Source of the DNA: Planomicrobium sp. Y74
GTDB taxonomy: Bacteria; Bacillota; Bacilli; Bacillales_A; Planococcaceae
DNA length: 64,000 bases
Direction of reading: 5' to 3'
Assembly (NCBI RefSeq): GCF_003668635.1
Contig: NZ_RCWH01000004.1
Coordinates: 332,134 to 396,133 of the forward strand
Positions within the stretch are counted from its first letter, which is position 1. Each line of letters opens with the position of its first letter. Both the position numbers and the translations under genes were made by a program. The notes under the pieces are model-generated. The model had not been told where the DNA came from, did not search any database, and worked only from the letters and a program-made list of their open reading frames with translations. Of this stretch, positions 27,899-35,931 are shown piece by piece.

Positions 27899-28324
27899 TT
27901 AATTTCTTAGTTTCCAATATCGCGCCGTCTGAGCATGCTCGTTCGGCCTGTTCGCTTCTTCCAGGAATTTTTCTGCCTTCAAAGTCTTGTTGACCTCGGC
28001 AGTGAAGTCCTCGAAACAGCTGTTGCACAGCATCTGCCTCTTGATAAGAGTACCACAATGTGCACATCCGTAACCCAGATTCGGGTAATCTTCGACGTAG
28101 ATCCGGCCGTCCCGGATGAAATCCGCGATCCGTTTTTCCGCTACGTCTGTGAAAGTGCTGATTTCTTCAATTGAAGCGAACCGGTTTTCCTCAACTTTCA
28201 GGAAATCGGTGATGACCTTGAACTCCTGCTCCATTTCCTTGTAGCAATCCAAGCAATAGTCCGTATGATCCTTCAAAAATAACTTCCCGCAAATCGTGCA
28301 GTTAGCTAATCGATCTGACTGCAT
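27899..28324 (-). CDS. yvyF: YvyF family flagellar operon protein
   Basis: 141 residues with two zinc-finger-like pairs, CTICG...CLDC at the N-terminus and CAHCG...CNSC in the middle, around a helix-turn-helix-like segment (SIEEISTFTDVAEKRIADFIRDG). Always upstream of flgM in Bacillus; function unknown, possibly regulatory. Confidence 0.88.
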   Translation of the reverse strand: MQSDRLANCTICGKLFLKDHTDYCLDCYKEMEQEFKVITDFLKVEENRFASIEEISTFTDVAEKRIADFIRDGRIYVEDYPNLGYGCAHCGTLIKRQMLCNSCFEDFTAEVNKTLKAEKFLEEANRPNEHAQTARYWKLRN

Positions 28325-28353
28325 AATAATCACCCAGTTCCTTTATATAGTAA

Positions 28354-28380
28354 GTATCGGCATATTTCGCGGTTTGTTTA
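28354..28380 (-). promoter_or_regulatory. SigD promoter for yvyF-flgM-flgN-flgK-flgL
   Basis: TAAA (28377-28380), exactly 15 bases, GCCGATAC (28354-28361) on the minus strand, seven of eight bases of the SigD -10 consensus with a perfect -35. It is about 30 bp from the yvyF start. Confidence 0.92.
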
Positions 28381-28405
28381 GTGTTTTTTCAAATTGCTTT
28401 TTCAA

Positions 28406-28834
28406 TTACTGAACTTTAAATTCAGTAACCAGTACGCGGTCCACTCCTCCGGTCTGGATAATGTCCGCTAATTTCCCTTTCAACTGCTCTTCCAGTTCAG
28501 CAATGCCTTCCTGTCCGACCAATTCTTCTTTCGTAAATCCAGCCACTGTTGAAATGATGGCTGCCCGTACTTCCGGCGTCCGCTTCGCAGCTTCTTCCTT
28601 CGCTTTTTCACTGTCCAATAAAATATTGAATTGGACGATCCCGAAATTCGGCGATGCCAAGTTTGTTGTTATTACGTCTGTATCAATGCTCATTGCTGCC
28701 AGCTCTTCCGCTGAAGGCTGCTTTTCTTTCTCCGAAGAGCCTTCAGCGTCTTTTCCTAAGAAAAAGAACGCGCCCGCTCCTGCTGCACCAAGTACAAGCA
28801 ATGAAATAAGCAAGACTTTCATCATTTTCCCCAT
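28406..28834 (-). CDS. fliL: Flagellar basal body-associated protein FliL
   Basis: 142 residues: one N-terminal membrane helix (about 4-25) and a C-terminal extracytoplasmic FliL domain ending VDRVLVTEFKVQ. It supports stator function. It is displaced: in Bacillus fliL lies in the big operon between flbD and fliM, here it follows motB by 19 bp. Start at ATG 28834 behind GAGGTG; upstream codons overlap motB. Confidence 0.92.
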   Translation of the reverse strand: MGKMMKVLLISLLVLGAAGAGAFFFLGKDAEGSSEKEKQPSAEELAAMSIDTDVITTNLASPNFGIVQFNILLDSEKAKEEAAKRTPEVRAAIISTVAGFTKEELVGQEGIAELEEQLKGKLADIIQTGGVDRVLVTEFKVQ

Positions 28835-28853
28835 AACGCACCTCTTTTTGCTA

Positions 28854-29693
28854 TTAGTCTGTTTCTTCATGTGTATACAATGAAATCAAAACTTCCACCC
28901 GGCGATTTTCCGCGCGGCCTTCCGCTGTATCATTGCTGGCAATCGGCTGATGCTCCGCAAAGCCGGTTGCGCTGAATTTAGTCGGATCCAAATCATTGTT
29001 TTCTAAAAGAATTTTCATGAAGTTGATGGCACGCGCCGAACTCAATTCCCAGTTAGACGGGAATTTATCGGAAGTTGACGGAATGTTATCCGTATGCCCT
29101 TCGATGAAAATGCTGCGCGGCGGATCTGTCACCAGCAACTTGCCGATTTCTTCCGCGACTGTACGCGAGCCTTCTGAAATGTCAGCACTTCCTGACCGGT
29201 AAAGTACGCCGTCCTTAATTTTCAGCACCAGGCCTTTGGACGTCAGTTCCGCTTCCAGTTTATCTTCCATATTGCGTTCTGCAATATAGGCTTTCACTTT
29301 ATCCTGTATCGCCGCAAGTTCTTTATAATCTTCCGCCAGAGCCAATTGCTCGATCTCTTCGGCAGTCATTTCAATCTTGTCGTCAATTTCCTCTTCTACT
29401 TCCGGCGGTGTTGTCGCTTCCCCTTCGGTCGGATCGACATCATTCGGTTCCGCAAGCTTCGATGTTTCTTCAAATGTTTCAACCGCTGATTGTTGATCTA
29501 AAATCCCTGTTCCGCCTTGAAGTTCCTGGTTAAATGAATCTGAAATCTCCTGGAATTTCTGTGAGTTCACTTCACTTGCCGCGAACAGCACGATGAATAA
29601 AGCGAGCAGCAAGGTTAAAACGTCTGCGTATGGGATCAGCCAGGATTCATCTACGTGATCTTCATGTTTTTTCTTACGCTTCAACGCCGACAC
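28854..29693 (-). CDS. motB: Flagellar stator protein MotB
   Basis: 279 residues: single membrane helix with the proton-path Asp (SWLIPYADVLTLLLALFIVLFA), a plug/linker rich in acidic residues, and an OmpA-like peptidoglycan-binding domain (IFIEGHTDNIPS...NWELSSARA). Overlaps motA by 20 bp. Confidence 0.95.
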   Translation of the reverse strand: MSALKRKKKHEDHVDESWLIPYADVLTLLLALFIVLFAASEVNSQKFQEISDSFNQELQGGTGILDQQSAVETFEETSKLAEPNDVDPTEGEATTPPEVEEEIDDKIEMTAEEIEQLALAEDYKELAAIQDKVKAYIAERNMEDKLEAELTSKGLVLKIKDGVLYRSGSADISEGSRTVAEEIGKLLVTDPPRSIFIEGHTDNIPSTSDKFPSNWELSSARAINFMKILLENNDLDPTKFSATGFAEHQPIASNDTAEGRAENRRVEVLISLYTHEETD

Positions 29694-30471
29694 CTTCTTT
29701 TACTTCCTCTTCAAGAACACGGTCCTTGAGTGGCAGGTAAGTCAATAGTTTTTCTTCTACCGTACGGACCGGCAAGCCTTCATGAACTGCCAGCAAGCCT
29801 TCCAGCATAATGCGCTTGGTCCGTGCTTCGTGCTCGGATTTACGCTTTAATTTATTGGCGAATGGATGCCACAGAACGTATCCTGAGAAAATCCCGAAAA
29901 GTGTCGCGATGAACGCGGCGGAAATCGATTTTCCGAGAAGCGCGATATCGTCGAGGTGGCCAAGCGCCGCAACCAGTCCGATAACCGCTCCTAGTACCCC
30001 AAGGGTCGGTGCATAAGTGCCGGCCTGCGTAAAAATTTTAGCGCCAAGTTCATGTCGTTCTTCCATTGCCGCGATATCATCTTCCATCATTTCGCGGATT
30101 TGCTCCTGCGGCTGGCCGTCAACGACCATTTTCAAGCCGCGCTGTAAAAATGGATCTTCCACTTCTTCTGCTTTATCTTCCAGAGCCAATAGCCCCTCGC
30201 GGCGTGCAAGCATCGCCCACCCCGAGAACATTGGCACCATTTCTTTGATTGATAGGGTTTTGTTTTCCGAGAAAAGGACTTTGAACAAGCTCGGAATTTT
30301 TTTAACTTCTTCCATTGGGAATGCGACCATGATACATGCAATCGTTCCGGCAAAAATGATGACTAGTGCTGCCGGATTATATAAAGCAATTGGGCTGGAG
30401 CCTTTTAAAATCATGCCTCCAACCAAAACGACTATTCCAAGTATTACGCCAATCCAGGATGTCTTATCCAC
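29674..30471 (-). CDS. motA: Flagellar stator protein MotA
   Basis: 265 residues, four transmembrane helices, cytosolic loop with ARREGLLALE, and the TYAPTLGVLGAVIGLVAAL proton-channel segment. GTG start eight bases after GAGG. Coupling ion (H+ or Na+) cannot be told reliably from sequence. Confidence 0.95.
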   Translation of the reverse strand: MDKTSWIGVILGIVVLVGGMILKGSSPIALYNPAALVIIFAGTIACIMVAFPMEEVKKIPSLFKVLFSENKTLSIKEMVPMFSGWAMLARREGLLALEDKAEEVEDPFLQRGLKMVVDGQPQEQIREMMEDDIAAMEERHELGAKIFTQAGTYAPTLGVLGAVIGLVAALGHLDDIALLGKSISAAFIATLFGIFSGYVLWHPFANKLKRKSEHEARTKRIMLEGLLAVHEGLPVRTVEEKLLTYLPLKDRVLEEEVKEGVGVEA

Positions 30472-30529
30472 ATCTGCAACCTCATTTCACTGCTTTGTCT
30501 CTGTCTAATGTTTCTTGTTGTAAGTAATC

Positions 30530-30665
30530 AGAAATCACTCCAGGTGGACGCTTTCCGCGGGCATGGCTTGAGCCTCCTCGGTCGCTGTGCTCCCTGTGGG
30601 GTCTCAAGACTCATGCTATTCCCGCAGGAGTCGCCTCCTTCCGCTATTTCTTTAAAGTGGATTAA
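30530..30665. repeat. Dispersed palindromic repeat between fliS and motA
   Basis: A GC-rich block with the hallmark words seen in Bacillus/Planococcus intergenic repeats when read on the minus strand: CGACTCCTGCGGGAATAGC, GAGACCCCACAGG and CGAGGAGGCTCAAGCC, then CCCGCGGAAAGCGTCC. It folds into a long imperfect hairpin. The gap otherwise holds no gene. Confidence 0.75.
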
Positions 30666-30686
30666 AAAACTTTTTAAAGAAAAAAA

Positions 30687-31064
30687 TTACTTCCCTTTCA
30701 CTAATGCCATTGCTTCTTTCCATATGTCGCGAAGTTCTTTGACTTGGCCTTCTACTTCTTCGAGGATAGCCAGGTCATTTTTCATGTTCGCTTCCCTTAA
30801 CTGAAAATGAATATATTCATAAAGCTGTGCGAGATTTTCTGAAATCTCTATATCTTGGTCCAACGTAATTATAAACTCTTGAATAATAGCCTGTGCTTTG
30901 ATCAAGTTTGTATTTTTGTCTTCAAATTTACCTTTGTCCATCGCACGTTTAGCAAGCTTGATGAATTTCAGGCAGCCATTGTAAAGCATTAGAGTCAGTT
31001 CCTGCGGTGATGCTGTAGTGACTGAGTTCTGTTGGTATGTCTGGTAAGGATTATTGATTGCCAA
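30687..31064 (-). CDS. fliS: Flagellin chaperone FliS
   Basis: 125 residues, four-helix bundle pattern starting MAINNPYQTYQQNSVTTASPQELTLMLYNG, the conserved FliS N-terminus. Escorts flagellin to export and, with FliW, tunes free flagellin. Last gene of flaG-fliD-fliT-fliS. Confidence 0.95.
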   Translation of the reverse strand: MAINNPYQTYQQNSVTTASPQELTLMLYNGCLKFIKLAKRAMDKGKFEDKNTNLIKAQAIIQEFIITLDQDIEISENLAQLYEYIHFQLREANMKNDLAILEEVEGQVKELRDIWKEAMALVKGK

Positions 31065-31082
31065 TTGTAGAACCTCCTTGTA

Positions 31083-31472
31083 TTACTTCCGCTGATCGAT
31101 AAATGAGCCTTCGGTGGATTTCGTCTGATACGCACCGACATATTTTTTCGATGCCTGGCTTGTCTGGTTTAGCCGGTTCATCTGGGTTGTAAAAGATTGA
31201 TGCAAGCGATTTAATAGCGGCTGCATTTCATCTTCATAACCTTTCAGTTGACTGATGACTTTTTTATCTTCAGAAGTCCATTCGAATTCAGCGGCTTTTG
31301 TATATTCACTGAGCCCTTCGATGACTGCCTGGCGTCTTTCAAACAGTGCCAGCATTGACTCGATTTGTCCTGCTTCATTATTATCCATTTTGGTGTGGAC
31401 CGTTTTTGCCTGTGCATTCAATTTTTCTGTAAGCTCGAGAAATTCAGCCAGTCTAAGTTGATACGCGTCCAT
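31083..31472 (-). CDS. fliT: FliT-like flagellar export chaperone
   Basis: 129 helical residues between fliD and fliS, the standard position of fliT. Start ATG 31472 overlaps the fliD stop (TAATG). The pattern MDAYQLRLAEFLELTEKL fits FliT, the FliD chaperone; sequence conservation is low, so the name rests mainly on context. Confidence 0.8.
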   Translation of the reverse strand: MDAYQLRLAEFLELTEKLNAQAKTVHTKMDNNEAGQIESMLALFERRQAVIEGLSEYTKAAEFEWTSEDKKVISQLKGYEDEMQPLLNRLHQSFTTQMNRLNQTSQASKKYVGAYQTKSTEGSFIDQRK

Positions 31473-32986
31473 TACATACCACCGAACATGTTTTGCTGCA
31501 TCCAAGCGCTTTGGGAATTCATCTGGCTCAGTGCTTTCTCCATTGCCGTGAATTGTTTCCAATAGCGGTCTTCGATCCGGGAGAGTTTATCCTGCCATTT
31601 GCTGATGTCTTGATCCATTTGTCTAAGTTTTTTCGACAAAGTACTATTGTCAACCGAACTAGTTGTACTGCCAGCTTTGGTGCTGAGGTTTTTAACCACT
31701 GCATTTAGAGTGTCGTATACTCGTACTCCAATACCGTTACCCGTTGCATCTCTATTAGTGAATAAAGCCATCACTTCGTCTGGTTTGTTCGTTAAAACTT
31801 CGTTTAACTTTTTTTCATCTATAAACAGTTTGCCGCCTTCTGTGTAGTTCCCGGTATTTATACCGATTTGCGACAATAAATTTATATTGCCCGGTGCTAT
31901 TCCTTTAACTGAGTCCATAAAAGCTCTTCTCAAATCTTCCATCGCACTTTTTAACACAGGATCATTTCTAAGCAAACCGCTTCGGGCTTTCTCTTCCCAT
32001 AATTCTATTTCATTTTCAGTCATATCTTTCTTTTGCTCATCCGACAAAGGTTGGAAATCTGGATATCTTTTTTCAACCAATTGTTTTTGAAGCGTTTCAA
32101 TAGTTTCATTATATTTGTTAACAAAGTCTTTAATCATTTCCATAGGTTTTTCGGGGCTGGACTGAATATTCACAGTTGATTCTGCTCCAGCCTGTATAAG
32201 ATTAACAATTACTCCGTTAACCGTTGTCTGATTTGTTTTCAAACCATTTATTTCAATACCATCAAACCTTATTGCACCATCAGCAGCTCCAGTTGCAGTT
32301 GCTGAGGTTGCACTACTATTATTGATTATTCTATCGGCCAGTGCTGAATTCGCAGTTCCATCCGTATTGGTGAAGTCCATAGTAAACGTTTGATCAGCGC
32401 CCATTCCTTTAGAAGCAATAAAAAATCTTGAAGTTGTATTATCAAAACTAGCTCTTAAAGCTGGAACGGAAGCAGCGGATGCATCTTGAATTTTTTTAGC
32501 GACATCTGCAAATGTATCTGTCGCTGCAATATTGATATCAGTACTTAAGCCTGTAACTTTTATTTTGCCTTCTACACCTATCTGGTCCGTTGATTTTGCA
32601 GCTCGGGCTGGTACTACCGTTCCATCAGCTGAAGTTGTTTCGGGCAAAGTAATAGCTGCAGAGGAATTTAATTTTGCAGCACTTGCTACGCTCGTTACTT
32701 GAACTTTGTAAGAACCGCTCATTGCATTAGCAGTAGTTGCAACTGTAAAACTGCTAGGGTTTGGCGATGAGGCAGTATATGAGTTAAACGATGATTGAAG
32801 TCTAAAACTACTTGCACTCGTTCTTAAATTAGAAAGCGCTAAATTCGTTTTACGCAAAGCATCTTGCTGCCACTCCATAAAAGTTTTCTGCTGCATCAAT
32901 TTATCTAAAGGCATCTTTTGAATTTTCATCATTTCTTTAACAATCGAATCTGTATCCATACCAGAAGCCAATCCGCCTATACGCAT
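31472..32986 (-). CDS. fliD: Filament cap protein FliD (HAP2)
   Basis: 504 residues with the N-terminal FliD domain (MRIGGLASGMDTDSIVKEMMKIQKMPLDKL) and C-terminal coiled coil (LRQMDQDISKWQDKLSRIEDRYWKQFTAMEKALSQMN). Caps the filament and folds arriving flagellin. Confidence 0.96.
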   Translation of the reverse strand: MRIGGLASGMDTDSIVKEMMKIQKMPLDKLMQQKTFMEWQQDALRKTNLALSNLRTSASSFRLQSSFNSYTASSPNPSSFTVATTANAMSGSYKVQVTSVASAAKLNSSAAITLPETTSADGTVVPARAAKSTDQIGVEGKIKVTGLSTDINIAATDTFADVAKKIQDASAASVPALRASFDNTTSRFFIASKGMGADQTFTMDFTNTDGTANSALADRIINNSSATSATATGAADGAIRFDGIEINGLKTNQTTVNGVIVNLIQAGAESTVNIQSSPEKPMEMIKDFVNKYNETIETLQKQLVEKRYPDFQPLSDEQKKDMTENEIELWEEKARSGLLRNDPVLKSAMEDLRRAFMDSVKGIAPGNINLLSQIGINTGNYTEGGKLFIDEKKLNEVLTNKPDEVMALFTNRDATGNGIGVRVYDTLNAVVKNLSTKAGSTTSSVDNSTLSKKLRQMDQDISKWQDKLSRIEDRYWKQFTAMEKALSQMNSQSAWMQQNMFGGM

Positions 32987-33015
32987 TTAAATCACTCCGA
33001 TTCTATATCATTCTT

Positions 33016-33369
33016 TTACTTTTTCTCATCTACGATTAATCCCATGAGCTCTGTCATCGACGCATACATATCAAGGAATTTTTTATTTGGAATTTCTTTT
33101 AAAACTTCGTCGGTTAAAGGGTTGATTACTTGCACATAATATTCATTCAAGTCTTCATGCAGTAAAAACTTAACGGCCGTTGTTGTCGGCTCAAGAAATT
33201 CATTCATGCCTTCGATCCGGTTCTGCACCATCTCTTTAGTGATTTGTTCCTGATGAATTTCTTCTTGCGAATGAGTAGATTCAGTTTTCACTTGGATTTT
33301 AACTGGTTCAATAACCGCAGTTTCATTGCTTTTGAAAACTGGAATAACAGGTGTACTTTTCACTTCCAT
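33016..33369 (-). CDS. flaG: FlaG family protein
   Basis: 117 residues with the FlaG C-terminal domain (TTTAVKFLLHEDLNEYYVQVINPLTDEVLKEIPNKKFLDMYASM). Disordered N-terminus. Linked to filament length control. First gene behind a SigD promoter. Confidence 0.92.
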   Translation of the reverse strand: MEVKSTPVIPVFKSNETAVIEPVKIQVKTESTHSQEEIHQEQITKEMVQNRIEGMNEFLEPTTTAVKFLLHEDLNEYYVQVINPLTDEVLKEIPNKKFLDMYASMTELMGLIVDEKK

Positions 33370-33417
33370 CGCTCTCTATCCCCTTGTCCCATCAATCTAT
33401 ATAATTGCCATACTTAT

Positions 33418-33444
33418 GTATCGGCAGAAAAAGAGATATTTTTA
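33418..33444 (-). promoter_or_regulatory. SigD promoter for flaG-fliD-fliT-fliS
   Basis: TAAA (33441-33444), 15 bases, GCCGATAC (33418-33425) on the minus strand, about 48 bp before flaG. Same spacing and nearly the same -10 as the yvyF promoter. Confidence 0.92.
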
Positions 33445-33470
33445 GCATTTTTTATAATTATTACTGCATA

Positions 33471-33505
33471 AAAAAATAAAACCGATGAATAGGAATCGGT
33501 TTTAT
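33471..33505 (-). terminator. Terminator after the flagellar glucosaminidase
   Basis: 11-bp stem ATAAAACCGAT / ATCGGTTTTAT (33476-33486, 33495-33505) then TTTTTTATG on the minus strand, touching the stop codon at 33506. Confidence 0.88.
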
Positions 33506-34267
33506 CTACGTTAATTTATTCAATTGACGATTTACGCCTGTTACCCAATGATTATTGAGACCTGTTGGATCATTTCCTGCGCCAACCGGAGCATATTTCG
33601 CGCCGATAGCGGCAACTGTAGTCTTGCCTTGGTTCAAATAATTCTGACGGAGATTGCGGGCCATATCAAAAATGCTTTCTTCAACAGAATCATAGCTGCG
33701 GAGACCATTCTTGCCCATCATGCCCGCGATATTATTTTTCTCATTCGCAGCACGTGACGTACCGTTGCCGGTTTCATGGATGGCAATGGCCGACAGCAGG
33801 TTCGGATCCAGATCGTATTTCTTACCCGCATTGATGAAGTGGGCAGAAGTTCCGCTCAATTTGCCGCCTAATGTATTTTCAAGCTTAAGAAATTGAATCG
33901 GCTTGAAGCTTAAATCTGTTTTTAAATTCGGCACTGCAGGCTGTGCAACAGTTTCGGCAACTGCCGGAGCTGTTGAAGAAGGCAACGAAACAGAAATCGG
34001 CTTATAGGTATTATTCAATTGAGCCATCATCTGACTATTGTTCGAGCTAGCAGGAGAATTTAACGCTGCCAACATGGAAGAGCCCATTTCGCCTCCCTGC
34101 ATCATGGAACTTAACAGGGTCATGAACATTGAGGTACTGTTGCCTGAAGCTTTCAAAGGGTTAGCAGAATTTCCTGGCTGATTCGCGGCTGATGAAGCCT
34201 GAGCCAATGAAGCCATTGTTGTATAGTAGAACCAATTTGAAGAAATCGGGCTCGTCACAGGAGTCAC
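33506..34267 (-). CDS. Glucosaminidase-domain protein in flagellar cluster (FlgJ-like?)
   Basis: About 253 residues. The N-terminal 110 are Ser/Ala/Asn-rich and Met-rich with no signal peptide. The C-terminal 120 match a GH73-type glucosaminidase: SGTSAHFINAGKKYDLDPNLLSAIAIHETGNGTSRAANEKNNIAG, with the catalytic-type Glu in HETG, and the NHWVTGVNRQ end. Without a Sec signal it may leave through the flagellar channel, as FlgJ does, to open the wall for the rod. The start is ambiguous between two GTG codons. Confidence 0.78.
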   Translation of the reverse strand: MTPVTSPISSNWFYYTTMASLAQASSAANQPGNSANPLKASGNSTSMFMTLLSSMMQGGEMGSSMLAALNSPASSNNSQMMAQLNNTYKPISVSLPSSTAPAVAETVAQPAVPNLKTDLSFKPIQFLKLENTLGGKLSGTSAHFINAGKKYDLDPNLLSAIAIHETGNGTSRAANEKNNIAGMMGKNGLRSYDSVEESIFDMARNLRQNYLNQGKTTVAAIGAKYAPVGAGNDPTGLNNHWVTGVNRQLNKLT

Positions 34268-34469
34268 ACACCTTTTGTTAGTATAATCATGAATTTATCA
34301 TACAGGAGAATGAGAAAAAAAAGAATAGGATTATTGTGACAATAAAAATTTTATCATTTAATTATTTGTAAATGACTTTTTCATTAAATATCCCCTTTAA
34401 AATTAGAACAATTCCTAATAAAGGATTACAATAAAGTGGAACGCACGTTCTTGAAAAGGGAGGTTTTGA

Positions 34470-34994
34470 ATGGAGATTTTCAAACTTTCAATTATAGCAC
34501 AAAACGTTTTAATAGCAAGCATAATGGGTGATGGAGAAATCACAAAACTGTATCCCGGTTCCCGTCGGAGAAATAACAATTAACGGGCACATTTCAGTCC
34601 TCAGCAACTCGATTATCGAATCTGAAAGCTAAACTTATCGCCTCTTAGTTTCTACTTCAATAATGCCAAGTCTTATATCTTCTCACTTTCTCTTCCTTTA
34701 CTTAATGAAGTTTCCTCATATCGTATTGGGTGTTTCTTCTGACTGCCCTTCAATGTTTTACAAAACCAATTGGAAAATTCGTTTTGAAAAAGAAGTAGAG
34801 AGATATAAAGTATCTTATCCAGAATACGAAGTGAGAGCCAGTTCATTTGAGCGTTCAAAAACTACTCAGATGCAGAGTGCAATTTAATAGTACTTTTGAA
34901 AAGCCAGGGACTTACAGATGGACAGCTTGCCGAAAAGCTCGGCCGAAGTTATTGGTCAGTGGTTTATAAATGGAAAGAAATTAGGGAAAGATAA
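34470..34994 (+). pseudogene. Decayed LAGLIDADG homing endonuclease
   Basis: The + strand has a good ribosome site (GGGAGG) and an ATG at 34470. The first 37 codons carry the LAGLIDADG motif (VLIASIMGDGEI) and LYPGSRRRNN. In-frame TAA and TGA then replace what look like Tyr and Trp codons (NNN-stop-RAHFSPQQLDYRI-stop). The middle is missing. The C-terminal part reappears in other frames: DCPSMFYKTNWKIRFEKEVE, KVSYPEYEVRASSFERSK, then after a frameshift GLTDGQLAEKLGRSYWSVVY, a helix-turn-helix tail. So: stops, a large deletion and a frameshift. Confidence 0.82.
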
Positions 34995-35016
34995 ATTTTA
35001 TACATTGCTTTGCCGC

Positions 35017-35250
35017 TTAATGAAATTCAGTATGCTTTTGTTTTTCGAGTATATGATATTCCTGATTTAATATTTCCATGCGCTTACTCGAAGTTTCTCG
35101 TTCTTCTATTGACAATTCATTACCTGCTGCATACTCAGCAACCTTCTTCATTTCAAGGAGTTTACTTTCCATATCATCTAATATAGAAATTTGATTTTTC
35201 GACCATCGAAGCTGTGATTCAAGAAACTCTTTATACATTCTATCATCCAT
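35017..35250 (-). CDS. Small charged helical protein of unknown function
   Basis: 77 residues, about 40 percent charged, one long helix with coiled-coil character, no signal or membrane segment. ATG with a good GAGGAG ribosome site eight bases upstream, so it is very likely translated. It lies just downstream of yjfB and may be a chaperone- or adaptor-like motility accessory. I do not recognise a family. Confidence 0.65.
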   Translation of the reverse strand: MDDRMYKEFLESQLRWSKNQISILDDMESKLLEMKKVAEYAAGNELSIEERETSSKRMEILNQEYHILEKQKHTEFH

Positions 35251-35266
35251 AAATTTTTCTCCTCTA

Positions 35267-35300
35267 TGTAAAATGGAGCCTTGGATTATTCCCTGGCTCC
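35267..35300 (-). terminator. Probable terminator after yjfB
   Basis: GGAGCC / GGCTCC stem with a 14-nt loop then ATTTTAC on the minus strand, 25 bp after yjfB. Moderate strength; read-through into the 77-residue gene is possible. Confidence 0.55.
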
Positions 35301-35324
35301 TTTAACATCAATTTGCACTTATAA

Positions 35325-35501
35325 TTATCCTTTTAAATCAACCGTTCCACCAATATATGGCTGAACAGATTGCTCAAGCATTTTAACTACATCTTGACCA
35401 CTGGACTCAGCTTGATCCATTGTCTTTTTCATTACTGACATAGTTGCTTCCTGCCGAATATTTGCTTGGCTTAGAACCATTGATAATGCTGCGATATCCA
35501 T
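35325..35501 (-). CDS. yjfB: YjfB family putative motility protein
   Basis: 58 residues matching the YjfB motility family: MDIAALSMVLSQANIRQEAT at the start and MLEQSVQPYIGGTVDLKG at the end. ATG preceded by GGGAGATACTAA. Relatives are SigD-controlled small proteins of unknown role; here it lies directly after the flagellin locus and its terminator. Confidence 0.85.
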   Translation of the reverse strand: MDIAALSMVLSQANIRQEATMSVMKKTMDQAESSGQDVVKMLEQSVQPYIGGTVDLKG

Positions 35502-35516
35502 TTAGTATCTCCCTTA

Positions 35517-35544
35517 TAGAAAAAGGAGCCTAAAATTAGGCTCC
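35517..35544 (-). terminator. Terminator after the flagellin locus
   Basis: GGAGCCTAA / TTAGGCTCC stem followed by TTTTTCT on the minus strand, 16 bp after the second copy of the flagellin C-terminal stop codon. It ends the hag transcript after the intron and distal exon. Confidence 0.85.
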
Positions 35545-35559
35545 CATTTTCCCTTAAGA

Positions 35560-35610
35560 TTAACGTAGTAATTGAAGAACAGCTTGCGGCTGTTGGTTGG
35601 CTTGCTTTGC
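35560..35610 (-). other. hag: Second copy of the flagellin C-terminal coding end (distal exon)
   Basis: Downstream of the intron core the minus strand encodes AKQANQQPQAVLQLLR and a stop, the classical flagellin C-terminus (B. subtilis ends LAQANQQPQxVLQLLR). The complete flagellin frame upstream already ends with its own near-identical NQIPQAVLQLLR. This fragment has no start of its own and is best read as the 3' exon of an intron-split hag gene. Confidence 0.8.
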
Positions 35611-35931
35611 CGCTATGCCTTTCGATCATAGAATAGACTATATCTTCACCCTTAAAACTTAAGGGGCTGGGCACTTCGAATGGCGTTTGCCACCCTACGG
35701 ATTTCATCGTCATAGCTTCTGCCTTAGACGGTCTATCCTAGTCGTTGAACCTTCTCCAGAGTTTCCTCACAGGAGCTTGGCTGCTGATTATCCATTGGTA
35801 CATCCTCATCATTTTCAAACCGTGACGTCGACCGTTTCCAGTTACGCTGTGGTTGATGGGGCTTTAGGAAGTTCCAGCAATTCACCCAGTAATACTCTAA
35901 CCCGTTACCCGGTTAGACGCCCTAAAATCAA
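35611..35931 (-). ncRNA. Group I intron (self-splicing type) at the 3' end of hag
   Basis: On the minus strand the core elements appear in order: P2 hairpin (35897-35916), P element GAATTGCTGGAAC (35871-35883), Q CAACCACAGCG (35845-35855), R GTTCAACGACTAGGATAGAC (35731-35750), S GAAGATATAGTC (35636-35647) with P7 pairing GACTA/TAGTC, and a P9 hairpin (35613-35631). No intact endonuclease frame lies inside; at about 320 bases it is a minimal form. The 3' splice site is near 35611-35613. The 5' site is unclear and may lie inside the upstream flagellin frame, so boundaries are approximate. Confidence 0.85.

Noticed and set aside
35471..35713. An 80-codon minus-strand open frame inside the intron region
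   Set aside because: It runs through conserved group I intron core elements and has no ribosome site or protein-like composition; it is explained by the RNA structure.
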